Part shown: one piece after another, positions 37,723-46,594 of the stretch
Numbering within the stretch: the first letter of the stretch is position 1
Layout: the number at the start of each line of letters is the position of its first letter
Assembly: GCF_024158125.1 (NCBI RefSeq)
Contig: NZ_JAMZFT010000001.1
Location: 1,364,001 to 1,428,000, forward strand
Reading direction: 5' to 3'
Origin: Futiania mangrovi
GTDB lineage: Bacteria > Pseudomonadota > Alphaproteobacteria > Futianiales > Futianiaceae
Length of the DNA: 64,000 nt
Made by a program: the position numbers and the translations under genes
Notes under the pieces: model-generated
What the model was told of the DNA's origin: nothing
The model's database searches: none
The model's input: only the letters and a program-made list of their open reading frames with translations

Positions 37723-39054
37723 TCACCGATAGATGGGGAACCGGTCACAGAGCGCCTGGACCTCCGCCCGGACCTTTTTCTCGACCTCCGGCGCCTCTCC
37801 TCCCGCCTTGGCGGCCGCGGTCAGCACCTCGTCGATCCAGTCGGCCACCTGGCGGAACTCCGCGACGCCGAAGCCGCGCGTCGTGCCCGCCGGCGTGCCG
37901 AGACGGATGCCCGAGGTGACCATCGGCTTTTCCGGGTCGAAGGGGATCGCGTTCTTGTTGCAGGTGATGCCGGCGCGGTCGAGCGCCTCTTCCGCCACAT
38001 TGCCGGTCAGGCCCTTGGGACGCAGGTCGACCAGCATCAGGTGGCAGTCGGTGCCGCCCGTGGTGATGGCGAAGCCGTGCTCCACGAGGCGGGCGGCCAT
38101 GGCGCGCGCGTTCTCGACCACGGCGCGGGTGTAGGCGCCGAATTCCGGCGTCAGCGCCTCGCCGAAAGCGACCGCCTTGGCGGCGATGACGTGCATCAGC
38201 GGACCGCCCTGCAAGCCGGGGAATACCGCGGAGTTGAACTTCTTGCCCAGCGCCTCGTCGTTCGACAGGATCATGCCGCCGCGCGGGCCCCGCAGCGTCT
38301 TGTGCGTGGTCGTCGTGCAGACGTGGGCATGGGGGATCGGGCTCGGATAGGCGCCGGTCGCCGCCAACCCTGCGAAGTGCGCCATGTCGACCATGAAGTA
38401 CGCGCCCACCTCGTCCGCGATGGCGCGGAAGCGGGCGAAGTCGATCTCGCGCGGATAGGCCGAGCCGCCGGTGATGATGAGCTTCGGCTTGTGCTCGCGC
38501 GCCAGCCGCTCCACCGCGTCGTAGTCGAGCCGGTTCTCGTCCGGCGTCACGCCGTAGCTTACCGCGTTGAACCATTTGCCGGACTGGTTGACCTTCGCGC
38601 CGTGCGTCAGGTGCCCGCCCGCGGCGAGATCGAGGCCGAGGAAGGTGTCGCCCGGCTGCAGCAGCGCGAGGAACACCGCCTGGTTCGCCTGCGCGCCCGA
38701 ATGGGGCTGGACGTTGGCGTAGGCGCAGCCGAACAGTTCCTTCGCGCGCGCGATGGCCAGTTCCTCCGCCACGTCGACATATTCGCAGCCGCCGTAGTAG
38801 CGCCGGCCGGGGTAGCCCTCGGCGTACTTGTTGGTCAGGACCGAGCCCTGCGCCTCCAGCACCGCGCGGCTGACGATGTTCTCCGACGCGATCAGCTCGA
38901 TCTGGTTCTTCTGACGGCCCAACTCGTCGCCGATGGCGGCGGCCAGCGCGGGATCGCGCTCGGCAAGCGGGGTGGTGAAGAAGCCCGACGGGGTGACCCC
39001 CTCGTTGGCGGGACGGGAAGCGGCGGCGCTGGAAGAGGAAGCGGGCGCGGTCAT
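37723..39054 (-). CDS. glyA: Serine hydroxymethyltransferase
   Basis: 443 residues. [14 protein letters not shown], the PLP lysine in [13 protein letters not shown], and [18 protein letters not shown]-type N-terminal motif (split as [16 protein letters not shown]). Interconverts serine and glycine with tetrahydrofolate, feeding both one-carbon supply and the glycine used by hemA directly upstream. ATG at 39054 with AAAGG upstream preferred over a GTG two codons earlier. Confidence 0.96.
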   Translation of the reverse strand: MTAPASSSSAAASRPANEGVTPSGFFTTPLAERDPALAAAIGDELGRQKNQIELIASENIVSRAVLEAQGSVLTNKYAEGYPGRRYYGGCEYVDVAEELAIARAKELFGCAYANVQPHSGAQANQAVFLALLQPGDTFLGLDLAAGGHLTHGAKVNQSGKWFNAVSYGVTPDENRLDYDAVERLAREHKPKLIITGGSAYPREIDFARFRAIADEVGAYFMVDMAHFAGLAATGAYPSPIPHAHVCTTTTHKTLRGPRGGMILSNDEALGKKFNSAVFPGLQGGPLMHVIAAKAVAFGEALTPEFGAYTRAVVENARAMAARLVEHGFAITTGGTDCHLMLVDLRPKGLTGNVAEEALDRAGITCNKNAIPFDPEKPMVTSGIRLGTPAGTTRGFGVAEFRQVADWIDEVLTAAAKAGGEAPEVEKKVRAEVQALCDRFPIYR

Positions 39055-39166
39055 CGGCACTGGCCTTTCTCACGGAGGAAAAGGAAAACCGTTCGGCGCC
39101 TGCGGGATTACCGCAAGCGCCCCTCGCTTTCAACGCTGCTGACGGGAAAGACTGCCTCGCGCGGCG

Positions 39167-40378
39167 TCACGCCGCGTCGGCGACGCCGATCCGGGTCCAG
39201 ACGTCGCCCAGCGCCTCCACCAGACGGTCCATCAGACCGTCGTCGTGCAAGGGCGAGGGTGTGAAGCGCAGACGCTCCGTCCCGCGCGGCACGGTGGGGT
39301 AGTTGATCGGCTGCACATAGATGCCGTGGTCGGTCAGAAGCGCATCGGACAGCGCCTTGCAACGCACCGGATCGCCGACCATCACGGGGACGATGTGGCT
39401 CTCGCTCATCATCACGGGCAGGCCCGCTTCGGCCAGCTTGTGTTTCAGCGTCGCGGCCCGTTCCTGATGCCGCTCCCGCTCCGCCTGGCTGACCTTCAGG
39501 TGCCGCACGCTCGCCAGCGCGCCCGCGGTGATCACGGGCGGAAGCGAGGTCGTGAAGATGAAGCCCGGCGCGAAGCTGCGCACCACGTCGATGAAGGCCG
39601 CGCTGCCCGCGACATAGCCGCCGACGAGACCGTAGGCCTTGGCGAGCGTGCCCTCGATGATGTCGACCTTGTCCTGCACGCCGTCACGCTCGGAAATGCC
39701 GCCGCCGCGCGCGCCGTACATGCCGACCGCGTGCACCTCGTCCAGATAGGTCAGCGCGCCGTACTTCCGCGCCAGGTCGCAGATCGCGCCGATGGGGGCG
39801 ATATCACCGTCCATGGAATAGACGCTCTCGAACGCCACGACCTTCGGCCGGCCGGCGGGGGCGGCGCGCAGCAACTCTTCGAGGTGCGCGAGGTCGTTGT
39901 GGCGGAAGACGTGCTTCTCGCAACCCGCGTGGCGGATCCCCTCGATCATCGAGGCGTGGTTCAGCGCGTCGGAGAAGATGATGCAGCCCGGCAGGATCTT
40001 GCCCAGCGTGGAGAGCGCGGCCTCGTTCGCAACGAACCCGGAGGTGCAGAGCAGCGCCGCCTCCTTGCCGTGCAGGTCGGCCAGTTCGCCCTCGAGTTCC
40101 ACGTGGAATCGCGTCGTGCCGGAGATGTTGCGCGTGCCGCCCGAGCCCGCGCCCGCGCCCGACAGCGCGCCCTCCATCGCCGCGATCACGTCCGCGTGCT
40201 GGCCCATGCCGAGATAGTCGTTGGAGCACCAGACCACGATCTCGCGCTCGCCCTCCGGCGTCTTGAGGGTCGCGTGCGGGAAGCGGCCGCGGGCGCGCAG
40301 GATGTCGGCGAAGACGCGGTAACGCCCTTCCCGCTTCAGCCCCTCGATCCGGTCCGCGAAGATGCGATCGTAATCCAT
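39167..40378 (-). CDS. hemA: 5-aminolevulinate synthase
   Basis: 403 residues, alpha-oxoamine synthase. PLP lysine Lys247 in [41 protein letters not shown] and [12 protein letters not shown] are ALAS hallmarks. It condenses glycine and succinyl-CoA, the C4 haem pathway restricted to alphaproteobacteria and mitochondria. Start at [11 protein letters not shown]; an in-frame extension of 18 residues (from 40432) is possible. A weak FNR-like dyad lies 177 bases upstream. Confidence 0.96.
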   Translation of the reverse strand: MDYDRIFADRIEGLKREGRYRVFADILRARGRFPHATLKTPEGEREIVVWCSNDYLGMGQHADVIAAMEGALSGAGAGSGGTRNISGTTRFHVELEGELADLHGKEAALLCTSGFVANEAALSTLGKILPGCIIFSDALNHASMIEGIRHAGCEKHVFRHNDLAHLEELLRAAPAGRPKVVAFESVYSMDGDIAPIGAICDLARKYGALTYLDEVHAVGMYGARGGGISERDGVQDKVDIIEGTLAKAYGLVGGYVAGSAAFIDVVRSFAPGFIFTTSLPPVITAGALASVRHLKVSQAERERHQERAATLKHKLAEAGLPVMMSESHIVPVMVGDPVRCKALSDALLTDHGIYVQPINYPTVPRGTERLRFTPSPLHDDGLMDRLVEALGDVWTRIGVADAA

Positions 40379-40554
40379 GGCCCTGTCCGCCCGATCCTGG
40401 AAACCCGTACCCGAAGTCTCGAAGGTCCGCATGCGCCCGTTTCTCCCACGTCACATCCGCATGCGCAGACGGCCTTTCTATCAGGTCCGGCCGCCTGCAC
40501 GGATCACTATCGCAAAAACGCGCCCATGACATGCGTTTGCTTGTCGCAACCGCC

Positions 40555-40568
40555 ATGACCTGAATCAA
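40555..40568 (-). promoter_or_regulatory. FNR/FnrL-like dyad upstream of hemA
   Basis: Minus strand TTGAT-TCAG-GTCAT matches the FNR pattern TTGAT-N4-ATCAA at 8 of 10 positions (perfect left half). It is 177 bases before the hemA ATG. hemA is FnrL-controlled in Rhodobacter, which makes the match worth noting, but the right half is poor. Confidence 0.3.
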
Positions 40569-40590
40569 GCCGCGCGACGGCGCACATGCG

Positions 40591-40621
40591 AAAAGGGCCG
40601 GCGCCCCTGCGGCACCGGCCC
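40591..40621 (-). terminator. Rho-independent terminator after the LdtR-like gene
   Basis: Minus strand GGGCCGGTGCC / GGCGCCGGCCC: an 11-bp stem with one G-T pair and a 5-base loop, followed by TTTT. It separates the MarR gene (stop 40655) from hemA. Confidence 0.75.
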
Positions 40622-40654
40622 GATCTCGATTGGGTCTGCGCCCTCGGCGAGGCG

Positions 40655-41173
40655 TCAGTAGCGGTAGCGGATCTGGTCCGACCAGAAGCGTTCCATGTCG
40701 CGGAACATGTCGTTGAGGCGGCTCATCTGACCCGCGTCCGCGATCTGCTTGGTGAGCATGTCGCCCACGTGCCGCTCGTAGAGCGCATCCACGATGCGGG
40801 ACACCTCCTTGCCGCGCTCGGTCAGGCTGACGCGGACCGACCGGCGGTCGATCTCCGAGCGCTGGTGGTGGATATAGCCGGATTCCACCAGCTTCTTCAG
40901 GTTGTAGGAAACGTTCGAGCCCTGGTAGTAGCCGCGCGTCTTCAGTTCGCCCGCGGTCAGTTCGCTTTCGCCGATGTTGAACAGGAGAAGGGCCTGCACG
41001 CTGTTGATGTCGCCGCGGCCGAGCCTGTCCAGCTCGTCCTTGATGACGTCGAGCAGCAGTCGGTGGAGCCGCTCCACATAGGCGAGCGCGTCCAGATACT
41101 GCTGCTTCAACGCCGTCTTGTCATCCTTGTTCATGTCACCGTCGAGCGCCATGTGCTCCGCAACCGCTGCCAT
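40655..41173 (-). CDS. MarR-family regulator (LdtR-like)
   Basis: 172 residues. MarR winged helix: GDINSVQALLLFNIG, ELTAGELKTRGYYQGSNVSY (recognition helix), and a wing with RSEIDRRSVRVSLTERGKEV. It closely follows the alphaproteobacterial LdtR pattern, a regulator of L,D-transpeptidase and stress genes in Liberibacter and Rhizobiales; identity here is by motif memory, not alignment. ATG at 41173 has GAGGA upstream. Monocistronic by position, with its own terminator. Confidence 0.82.
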   Translation of the reverse strand: MAAVAEHMALDGDMNKDDKTALKQQYLDALAYVERLHRLLLDVIKDELDRLGRGDINSVQALLLFNIGESELTAGELKTRGYYQGSNVSYNLKKLVESGYIHHQRSEIDRRSVRVSLTERGKEVSRIVDALYERHVGDMLTKQIADAGQMSRLNDMFRDMERFWSDQIRYRY

Positions 41174-41303
41174 GTTTGGCGTCCTCTTGCTTGACCCCCG
41201 CGCGACAGGTACCGACACGTCGCGTTCACTGAATAAGATGACGCAAGTGTGCAGCTTTAGGTCTAACAAGCGGTAAATTTTCGACGGATTCCGGACACTC
41301 CGG

Positions 41304-42203
41304 TCAGGTGCGCGGCGGCTCTCCCCTCAGAAAGCGGATGATGCCCGAGAAGTCGATGTCGCCACCCCCCATCGCGTCGAATATGCCGTAGATCTGGGCG
41401 GCTTCGGCGCCGAGCGGGGTCGATGCGCCCGAGGATTGCGCCGCCTCCTGCGCAAGCCGCAGGTCCTTCAGCATCATGGCCGCCGAGAAGCCAGGCTGGT
41501 AGTCGCGGTTGGCGGGGCTTGCCGGCACGGGGCCCGGTACCGGGCAATAGGTGTCGAGCGACCAGCACCGCCCGGACGCCTTGGACGAGATGTCGAACAG
41601 CTTCTGGTGGTCGAGGCCCAGCTTCTCCGCCAGGACGAACGCCTCCGACACGCCGATCATGGAGATGCCGAGGATCATGTTGTTGCAGATCTTGGCCGCC
41701 TGCCCCGTGCCGGGCCCGCCCGCGTGGACGACCGTCTTGCCCATCGCCTCCAGATAGGGCCGCGCGGCGGCGACCGCTGCATCCGGACCGCCCACCATGA
41801 AGGTCAGCGTGCCCGCCTCCGCCCCGCCGGTGCCGCCCGACATGGGCGCGTCGACGAAGTGGATGCCGCGCGCTTCCGCCTCGGCGTGGACCGCGCGGGC
41901 GCTGTCGACGTCGATGGTCGAGGCGTCGATCACCACGGTGCCGGGCGCGAGTTTCGCCAGCACGCCGCCCTCGCCCAAATAGACCTTCCGCACCACCGGC
42001 CCGTTCGGCAGGCAGGAGCAGACGACGTCCACGCCGTCGATGGCGGCGGCGGTGTCGGCGGCCACCTCGATCCCGCGCGCGACCGCCCGCTCGCGGTTTT
42101 CCGCGACGAGGTCGGCGCCGCGGACCGTGTGCCCGGCCTTGACCAAATTGCCGGCCATCGGGCCGCCCATGTTGCCGAGGCCGATGAATGCGATATTGGA
42201 CAT
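41304..42203 (-). CDS. mmsB: 3-Hydroxyisobutyrate dehydrogenase
   Basis: 299 residues. NAD-binding IAFIGLGNMGGPMAGNLVKAGH (residues 4-25), substrate segment DAPMSGGTGGAEAGTLTFMVGG, and the catalytic Lys in AAKICNNMILG; it is of the class with GFSAAMMLKDLRLAQEAA. It oxidises 3-hydroxyisobutyrate to methylmalonate semialdehyde in valine breakdown, which fits the hydrolase and acyl-CoA dehydrogenase nearby. A paralogue lies at 46595-47488. Confidence 0.92.
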   Translation of the reverse strand: MSNIAFIGLGNMGGPMAGNLVKAGHTVRGADLVAENRERAVARGIEVAADTAAAIDGVDVVCSCLPNGPVVRKVYLGEGGVLAKLAPGTVVIDASTIDVDSARAVHAEAEARGIHFVDAPMSGGTGGAEAGTLTFMVGGPDAAVAAARPYLEAMGKTVVHAGGPGTGQAAKICNNMILGISMIGVSEAFVLAEKLGLDHQKLFDISSKASGRCWSLDTYCPVPGPVPASPANRDYQPGFSAAMMLKDLRLAQEAAQSSGASTPLGAEAAQIYGIFDAMGGGDIDFSGIIRFLRGEPPRT

Positions 42204-42277
42204 GCGTTCCTCCCTAAGGCTTTGTTTCGACTTTGGCGGGAGCATAGGCCATCGCGTAGCGTCCAAGGAACTCCACG

Positions 42278-42427
42278 ATGGATGGTGCCCTCACCTTTCT
42301 TCTGTTCGGCGGCGGGATTGCCGTCGTGCTTCTCGTCATCCTGCGCGCCACCGGCACCGAAATCGGTTTCGGCGTCGGCTGGGACAACGACGGCGACTGC
42401 GGCGGCGACGGCGGCGGCGGCGACTGA
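42278..42427 (+). CDS. Small membrane peptide with Gly/Asp tail
   Basis: 49 residues, a short reading frame with a good ribosome-binding site (AAGGA, 8 bases before ATG). One hydrophobic helix (about 5-22) is followed by GTEIGFGVGWDNDGD and a CGGDGGGGD tail ending in the stop. Single-span proteins with Gly-rich Asp/Cys tails occur in alphaproteobacteria, but I cannot name a family. It sits divergent from mmsB (74-base gap) and its stop is 3 bases before the end of the convergent hydrolase gene. Confidence 0.6.
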   Translation: MDGALTFLLFGGGIAVVLLVILRATGTEIGFGVGWDNDGDCGGDGGGGD

Positions 42428-42430
42428 CCC

Positions 42431-43489
42431 TCAGCCGAAGCTGAGGTCGCGCCCCTCTCCCAGCGGCGCGAAGAACGCCTCGATCGCCGCGTCCTCGACC
42501 TCCGCCACGGTCGGCGGGTTCCACTTCGGCGCGTGGTCCTTGTCCACGACGACCGAGCGGATGCCTTCGGAGAAGTCGTGGCTGTCGAGACAGCGCACCG
42601 ACATGCGCAGCTCCATCGTCAGCGCCGTCTCCAGCGACTGCGCCCGCGCGCGCCTCAGCCCCGCGAGCGTCAGCTTCAGCCCCGTAGGCGACTTCTGGCC
42701 GAGGGTCTTGAGCGTCTCGGCGGCGAATTCGCTCTCCTCCGTCTCCAGCGCGGCGAGGATGTCCTCCATCCGGTCGAAGGCGAAGCAGCGGTCGATCGCG
42801 GGCTTCACGTCGCCCAGCGGCGCAAGGCCCGGGTCGATGGCGTGCGCGTCGAGGATCGCGTCCACCTCCTCGTGCGCGGCCGCGGTGTAGGCCGCGGCGC
42901 ACAGCTCGCCCGCCAGGGTCTCGATGGCGGCGGCGTCGACCATCGCGTCGGCCCCGCCCGCGTAGATCACGTCCGCGCCCTTCAGCCGCGCGCCCGTGAG
43001 CGCGAGATAGGTCCCCACCTCGCCCGGCTGGTGCGAGAGCAGGTGCGTGCCGCCCACGTCGGGAAAGAAGCCGATGCCCGTTTCCGGCATGGCGAACATC
43101 GTCCGCTCCGTCATCACCCGGTGCGAGCCGTGGGCCGAGACGCCCACGCCCCCGCCCATCGTGATCCCGTCGATCAGCGCGACATAGGGCTTGGGATAGC
43201 GCTTGATCGCGGCGTTGAGGATGTATTCCTCCCGCCAGAAGGTTTCCGCATGGCCGTCCTTGTCGCGCGCGCTTTCCCACAGGCGGCGGATGTCGCCGCC
43301 CGCGCAGAACGCCTTCTCGCCCGCCCCGTCGATCAGCACGATGCGAACCTCGGGATCGTCGCGCCAGGCGTCGAGCGCCTTCTGCATCCCGCGCACCATG
43401 TCGAGCGTCAGCGAGTTGAGCGCCTTCGGGCGGTTGAGCGTGATCCGTCCGGCCGCCCCCTCGCGCCGCACGATCAGGTCCTCGGTCAT
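42431..43489 (-). CDS. 3-Hydroxyisobutyryl-CoA hydrolase
   Basis: 352 residues, crotonase superfamily of the HIBCH type. FCAGGDIRRLWES (oxyanion-hole region), YVALIDGITMGGGVGVSAHG, FAMPETGIGFFPDVGGTHLL with the catalytic Glu/Asp pair, and FSEGIRSVVVDKDHAPKW near the end, which separates HIBCH from simple hydratases. It releases free 3-hydroxyisobutyrate in valine catabolism, the substrate of the neighbouring MmsB. Confidence 0.92.
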   Translation of the reverse strand: MTEDLIVRREGAAGRITLNRPKALNSLTLDMVRGMQKALDAWRDDPEVRIVLIDGAGEKAFCAGGDIRRLWESARDKDGHAETFWREEYILNAAIKRYPKPYVALIDGITMGGGVGVSAHGSHRVMTERTMFAMPETGIGFFPDVGGTHLLSHQPGEVGTYLALTGARLKGADVIYAGGADAMVDAAAIETLAGELCAAAYTAAAHEEVDAILDAHAIDPGLAPLGDVKPAIDRCFAFDRMEDILAALETEESEFAAETLKTLGQKSPTGLKLTLAGLRRARAQSLETALTMELRMSVRCLDSHDFSEGIRSVVVDKDHAPKWNPPTVAEVEDAAIEAFFAPLGEGRDLSFG

Positions 43490-43614
43490 GCAATCCCTCC
43501 TTCGAAAAGCCGTGACGGGTCATTTTCCTGCCCGCCGTTCATCTTGTGTCAGGCCGCCGGACGCATACTTCCCTCGGGGAGCGCAGTGCCCAGAGAACCG
43601 AGGAAAGCGTCCAG

Positions 43615-43890
43615 ATGCCCGGCCACCACCTGAAAGTCAGATGTGATTACTGCGCTTCGGTGGCCTATGTCGACCTCAAGCGGGTCAAGCGCTACGAGAT
43701 GCGGTGCGAGGGGTGCAGCGCGCCGCTGCGTCCCCACCCCCACCCGGTCCAGCCGGTCACGGCCCCGCAGCCCGCACCCCACGCCGAGCGCCGGGAGCCC
43801 GAAGCACCCAGCCGCAAGACCCGCCGCCCGAAGCATTTCCTCAAGCGGCTCGAGGACCTGTTCGACGATCTCGAGGACCTGTTCGACTAG
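43615..43890 (+). CDS. Zinc-ribbon protein with acidic LEDLFD tail
   Basis: 91 residues. Two CxxC knuckles (Cys10/Cys13 and Cys31/Cys34, 17 residues apart) form a zinc ribbon; a Pro/His-rich linker follows, and the C-terminus repeats LEDLFD twice (FLKRLEDLFDDLEDLFD). I do not know a function; an amphipathic tail like this could be a protein-binding peptide. ATG at 43615 follows GAGGA. Its stop TAG shares the palindrome CTAG with the stop of the convergent acyl-CoA dehydrogenase. Confidence 0.7.
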   Translation: MPGHHLKVRCDYCASVAYVDLKRVKRYEMRCEGCSAPLRPHPHPVQPVTAPQPAPHAERREPEAPSRKTRRPKHFLKRLEDLFDDLEDLFD

Positions 43891-45035
43891 GCGGCGTTCC
43901 GGCCCAGCATCGCCCGCGCCACGATCACCCGCATGATCTCGTTGGTGCCTTCAAGGATCTGGTGCACGCGCAGGTCGCGGACGATCTTCTCCACGCCATA
44001 GTCCTTCAGATAGCCGTAGCCGCCGTGGATCTGCAGCGCCTCGTTGGCGACGCGGAAGCCGGTGTCGGTGACGAAGCGCTTGGCCATGGCGCAGAACTTG
44101 GTCGCGTCCGGCGTCTTGTTGTCGAGCTTCCACGCCGCCTGGTAGAGCAGCGTGCGCGCGGCCTGCAACTCCGTCTCCATGTCGGCGATCTTGAACTGAA
44201 GCGCCTGGAACGCCGTCAGCGGCTTTCCGAAGGCGTTGCGGTCGTGCATGTAGGCGACCGCCTTGTCGAGCGCGGACTGCGCCGCGCCCAGCGAGCACGC
44301 CGCGATGTTGAGCCGCCCGCCGTCGAGGCCCGCCATGGCGAACTTGAAGCCGTCGCCTTCCTTGCCGATGCGGTTCTTCAACGGCACGCGCGCGCCGTCG
44401 AAATTGACCTGCGCGGTCGGCTGCGCGTTCCAGCCCATCTTCTTCTCGTTCGCACCGAACGAGAGCCCCTCCGTCCCGTCCGGCACGATCACGGTGGAGA
44501 CGCCCGACGGCCCCTCCCCGCCCGTGCGGCACATCACGACATAGACGTCAGACACGCCGCCCCCGGAGATGAAGGCCTTCGCCCCCTTCAGCACGTATTC
44601 GTCGCCGTCCCGCTCCGCCTTCGTCCTCAGCGCGGCGGCGTCCGACCCCGACCCCGGCTCGGTCAGGCAATAGCTCGCGATCTTCTCCATGGAGGTGAGT
44701 GCGGGCAGCCATTCCTGCCGCTGCTCCTCCTCCCCGAAGCGGTCGATCATCCAGGCGCACATGTTGTGGATCGAGATGAAGGCCGCGATCGACGGGTCGC
44801 CATAGGACAGCGCCTCGAAGATCAGCGCCGCGTCGAGGCGCCCCAGCCCCGACCCGCCCACGTCGTCGCGCACATAGATGCCCGCCATGCCGAGCGTCGC
44901 CGCCTCCCGCACCACGTCGGCGGGGAAGTGCCCGGTCTGGTCCCACTCCATCGCGTAGGGGGCAAGCTTCTCCTCGGCGAACGACCGGGCCATGTCCTGG
45001 ATGGCCTGCTGCTCCTCGGAAAGTGCGAAATCCAT
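43887..45035 (-). CDS. Acyl-CoA dehydrogenase (isobutyryl-CoA type)
   Basis: 382 residues, complete ACAD fold. Signature YCLTEPGSGSDAAALRT with the FAD-contact segment, SLGAAQSALDKAVAYMHDR, and the C-terminal catalytic Glu in QILEGTNEIMRVIVARAM. Sequence style is that of short/branched-chain dehydrogenases (isobutyryl-CoA dehydrogenase), consistent with the valine-degradation neighbours. Uses FAD and electron transfer flavoprotein. Confidence 0.9.
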   Translation of the reverse strand: MDFALSEEQQAIQDMARSFAEEKLAPYAMEWDQTGHFPADVVREAATLGMAGIYVRDDVGGSGLGRLDAALIFEALSYGDPSIAAFISIHNMCAWMIDRFGEEEQRQEWLPALTSMEKIASYCLTEPGSGSDAAALRTKAERDGDEYVLKGAKAFISGGGVSDVYVVMCRTGGEGPSGVSTVIVPDGTEGLSFGANEKKMGWNAQPTAQVNFDGARVPLKNRIGKEGDGFKFAMAGLDGGRLNIAACSLGAAQSALDKAVAYMHDRNAFGKPLTAFQALQFKIADMETELQAARTLLYQAAWKLDNKTPDATKFCAMAKRFVTDTGFRVANEALQIHGGYGYLKDYGVEKIVRDLRVHQILEGTNEIMRVIVARAMLGRNAA

Positions 45036-45133
45036 GGCGTCCTCGTCCCTGCGTTGCGGTTCGCGCCCGCCCGGCGGGGCGCACCCATGCGTCGATTGGG
45101 CTTGAACCTATCGCCCGGGCATGCTTCCCGCAA

Positions 45134-45163
45134 TTGGCAGAGCGCCGGCCCATCGTCTAGGCT
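45134..45163 (+). promoter_or_regulatory. Candidate promoter of hemB
   Basis: TTGGCA (45134-45139) and TAGGCT (45158-45163), spacer 18, about 28 bases before the hemB ATG. Moderate match only. Confidence 0.35.
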
Positions 45164-45190
45164 GGCTCCCGCCGAGGACAGAGGGCAGAC

Positions 45191-46195
45191 ATGAAGACGT
45201 TCGTTTCGGGCTCCTACCCGACCGTGAGGATGCGGCGCAACCGTGCCGACGACTGGTCGCGCCGCCTGGTGCGCGAGGTGCGGCTGTCGGCCGACGACCT
45301 TATCTGGCCGCTGTTCGTTGTGGACGGCAAGGGCGTGTCGGAGCCGATTGCCTCCATGCCGGGCGTTGCGCGCCTCTCCGTCGACCGCGCGGTCGAGGCT
45401 GTCGCCGCCGCCCGCGACCTCGGCATCCCGTGCGTCGCGCTCTTCCCCTACACCGACCCCGCGGTGAAGGACGAGCAGGGTACCGAGGCCGTCAACGGCG
45501 ACAATCTCGTCTGCCAGGCGACCCGCGCGATCAAGCGGGAGGTGCCGGACATCGGCGTGCTGACCGACGTCGCCCTCGACCCCTATACGAGCCACGGCCA
45601 CGACGGCCTGATGCGCGGGGCGGAGATCGTGAACGACGAGACGGTCGAGGTGCTGGTCACCCAGGCCCTCGTGCAGGCCGCCGCCGGCTGCGACATCATC
45701 GCGCCCTCCGACATGATGGACGGGCGCGTGGGCGCGATCCGCGCCGCCCTCGACGAGGGCGGGTTCGCCCATGTCCGGATCATGTCCTATGCGGCGAAGT
45801 ACGCCTCCGCCTTCTACGGCCCGTTCCGCGACGCCATCGGCACGCGCAAGGCGCTGATCGGCGACAAGCGCACCTACCAGATGGACCCCGGCAACACCGA
45901 CGAGGCCCTGCGCGAGGTCGCCCTCGACCTGCAGGAGGGCGCCGACATGGTGATGGTGAAGCCCGGCATGCCCTATCTCGACGTCTGCCGCCGCGTGAAG
46001 GAGACGTTCGCCGTCCCCACCTACGCCTACCAGGTGTCGGGGGAGTACGCGATGCTCGCCGGCGCCATCGGGAACGGCTGGCTTGAGCGGGAGCGCACGA
46101 TCCTCGAAAGCCTCACCGCCTTCCGGCGCGCGGGCTGCGACGGGATCCTCACCTATTTTGCGATCGAGGCTGCGCAACTCCTACGCAAGGGCTGA
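45191..46195 (+). CDS. hemB: 5-Aminolevulinic acid dehydratase (porphobilinogen synthase)
   Basis: 334 residues. Schiff-base lysines Lys203 (SYAAKYASAFYGPFR) and Lys257 (MVKPGMPYLD) are present; RRNRADDWSRRLVREVRL and ALFPYTDPAVKDEQG are typical. The metal region is SHGHDGLM-like without the Cys triad, pointing to an Mg2+-type enzyme. Condenses two 5-aminolevulinates, using the hemA product, to porphobilinogen. Confidence 0.95.
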   Translation: MKTFVSGSYPTVRMRRNRADDWSRRLVREVRLSADDLIWPLFVVDGKGVSEPIASMPGVARLSVDRAVEAVAAARDLGIPCVALFPYTDPAVKDEQGTEAVNGDNLVCQATRAIKREVPDIGVLTDVALDPYTSHGHDGLMRGAEIVNDETVEVLVTQALVQAAAGCDIIAPSDMMDGRVGAIRAALDEGGFAHVRIMSYAAKYASAFYGPFRDAIGTRKALIGDKRTYQMDPGNTDEALREVALDLQEGADMVMVKPGMPYLDVCRRVKETFAVPTYAYQVSGEYAMLAGAIGNGWLERERTILESLTAFRRAGCDGILTYFAIEAAQLLRKG

Positions 46196-46244
46196 GGCCG
46201 CAGCCCCAACCGCACCCCCCATCCGTCTCCCTGGCCCTGTCTCC

Positions 46245-46279
46245 CGTCATCCCCGGGCTTGTCCCGGGGATCCATGAAC
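46245..46279 (+). repeat. Palindromic intergenic repeat
   Basis: CGTCATCCCCGGGCTTGTCC continuing to CGGGGATCCATGAA: an inverted repeat CCCCGGG/CCCGGGG with a short loop, preceded by CGTCA and followed by ATCCATGAA. It is of the same family as the palindrome in the repeat at 15900-16281 (shared CGTCATCCCCGG). The rest of 46196-46410 shows no feature to me. Confidence 0.75.
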
Positions 46280-46410
46280 ACCGCCGCGCGCCGAGAGCGC
46301 ACGGACCGCGCCTCCAGCGGCGCGCCCCGCTTCAGGAACCCGCCCGCTGCCCCGCGCGTTCTCCTGCCCGGACGGCACCTGCACGCCGTCGGTAACCCAC
46401 GGAGGCACGC

Positions 46411-46572
46411 ATGTTCGGATGGGCCCTGATGTTCCTGATCCTCGCGCTTGTCGCCATGGCGCTCGGCGCTGGCGGCGTCGCGGGACTCTCGATGCAGATC
46501 GCGTGGATCCTGTTCGTCGTCGGGATCGTGCTCGCGGTCGTGTTCGCGCTCTTCGGACGCCGACGCGTCTGA
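46411..46572 (+). CDS. DUF1328 small membrane protein (YtjA-like)
   Basis: 53 residues: two hydrophobic helices (about 4-22 and 28-47) joined by GAGGVAGLS, ending GRRRV. This is a DUF1328/YtjA match. The ATG follows GGAGG at 5 bases. Expressed in the inner membrane; function not known, often linked to envelope stress in other bacteria. Too short to be flagged by length alone but well supported by family pattern. Confidence 0.85.
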   Translation: MFGWALMFLILALVAMALGAGGVAGLSMQIAWILFVVGIVLAVVFALFGRRRV

Positions 46573-46594
46573 TCCGGCGCCCGAAGCAGCGTCC

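Noticed and set aside
37723-40378. Glycine riboswitch upstream of glyA or hemA
   Set aside because: The 112 bases between hemA and glyA and the leader of hemA lack the tandem aptamer pattern.
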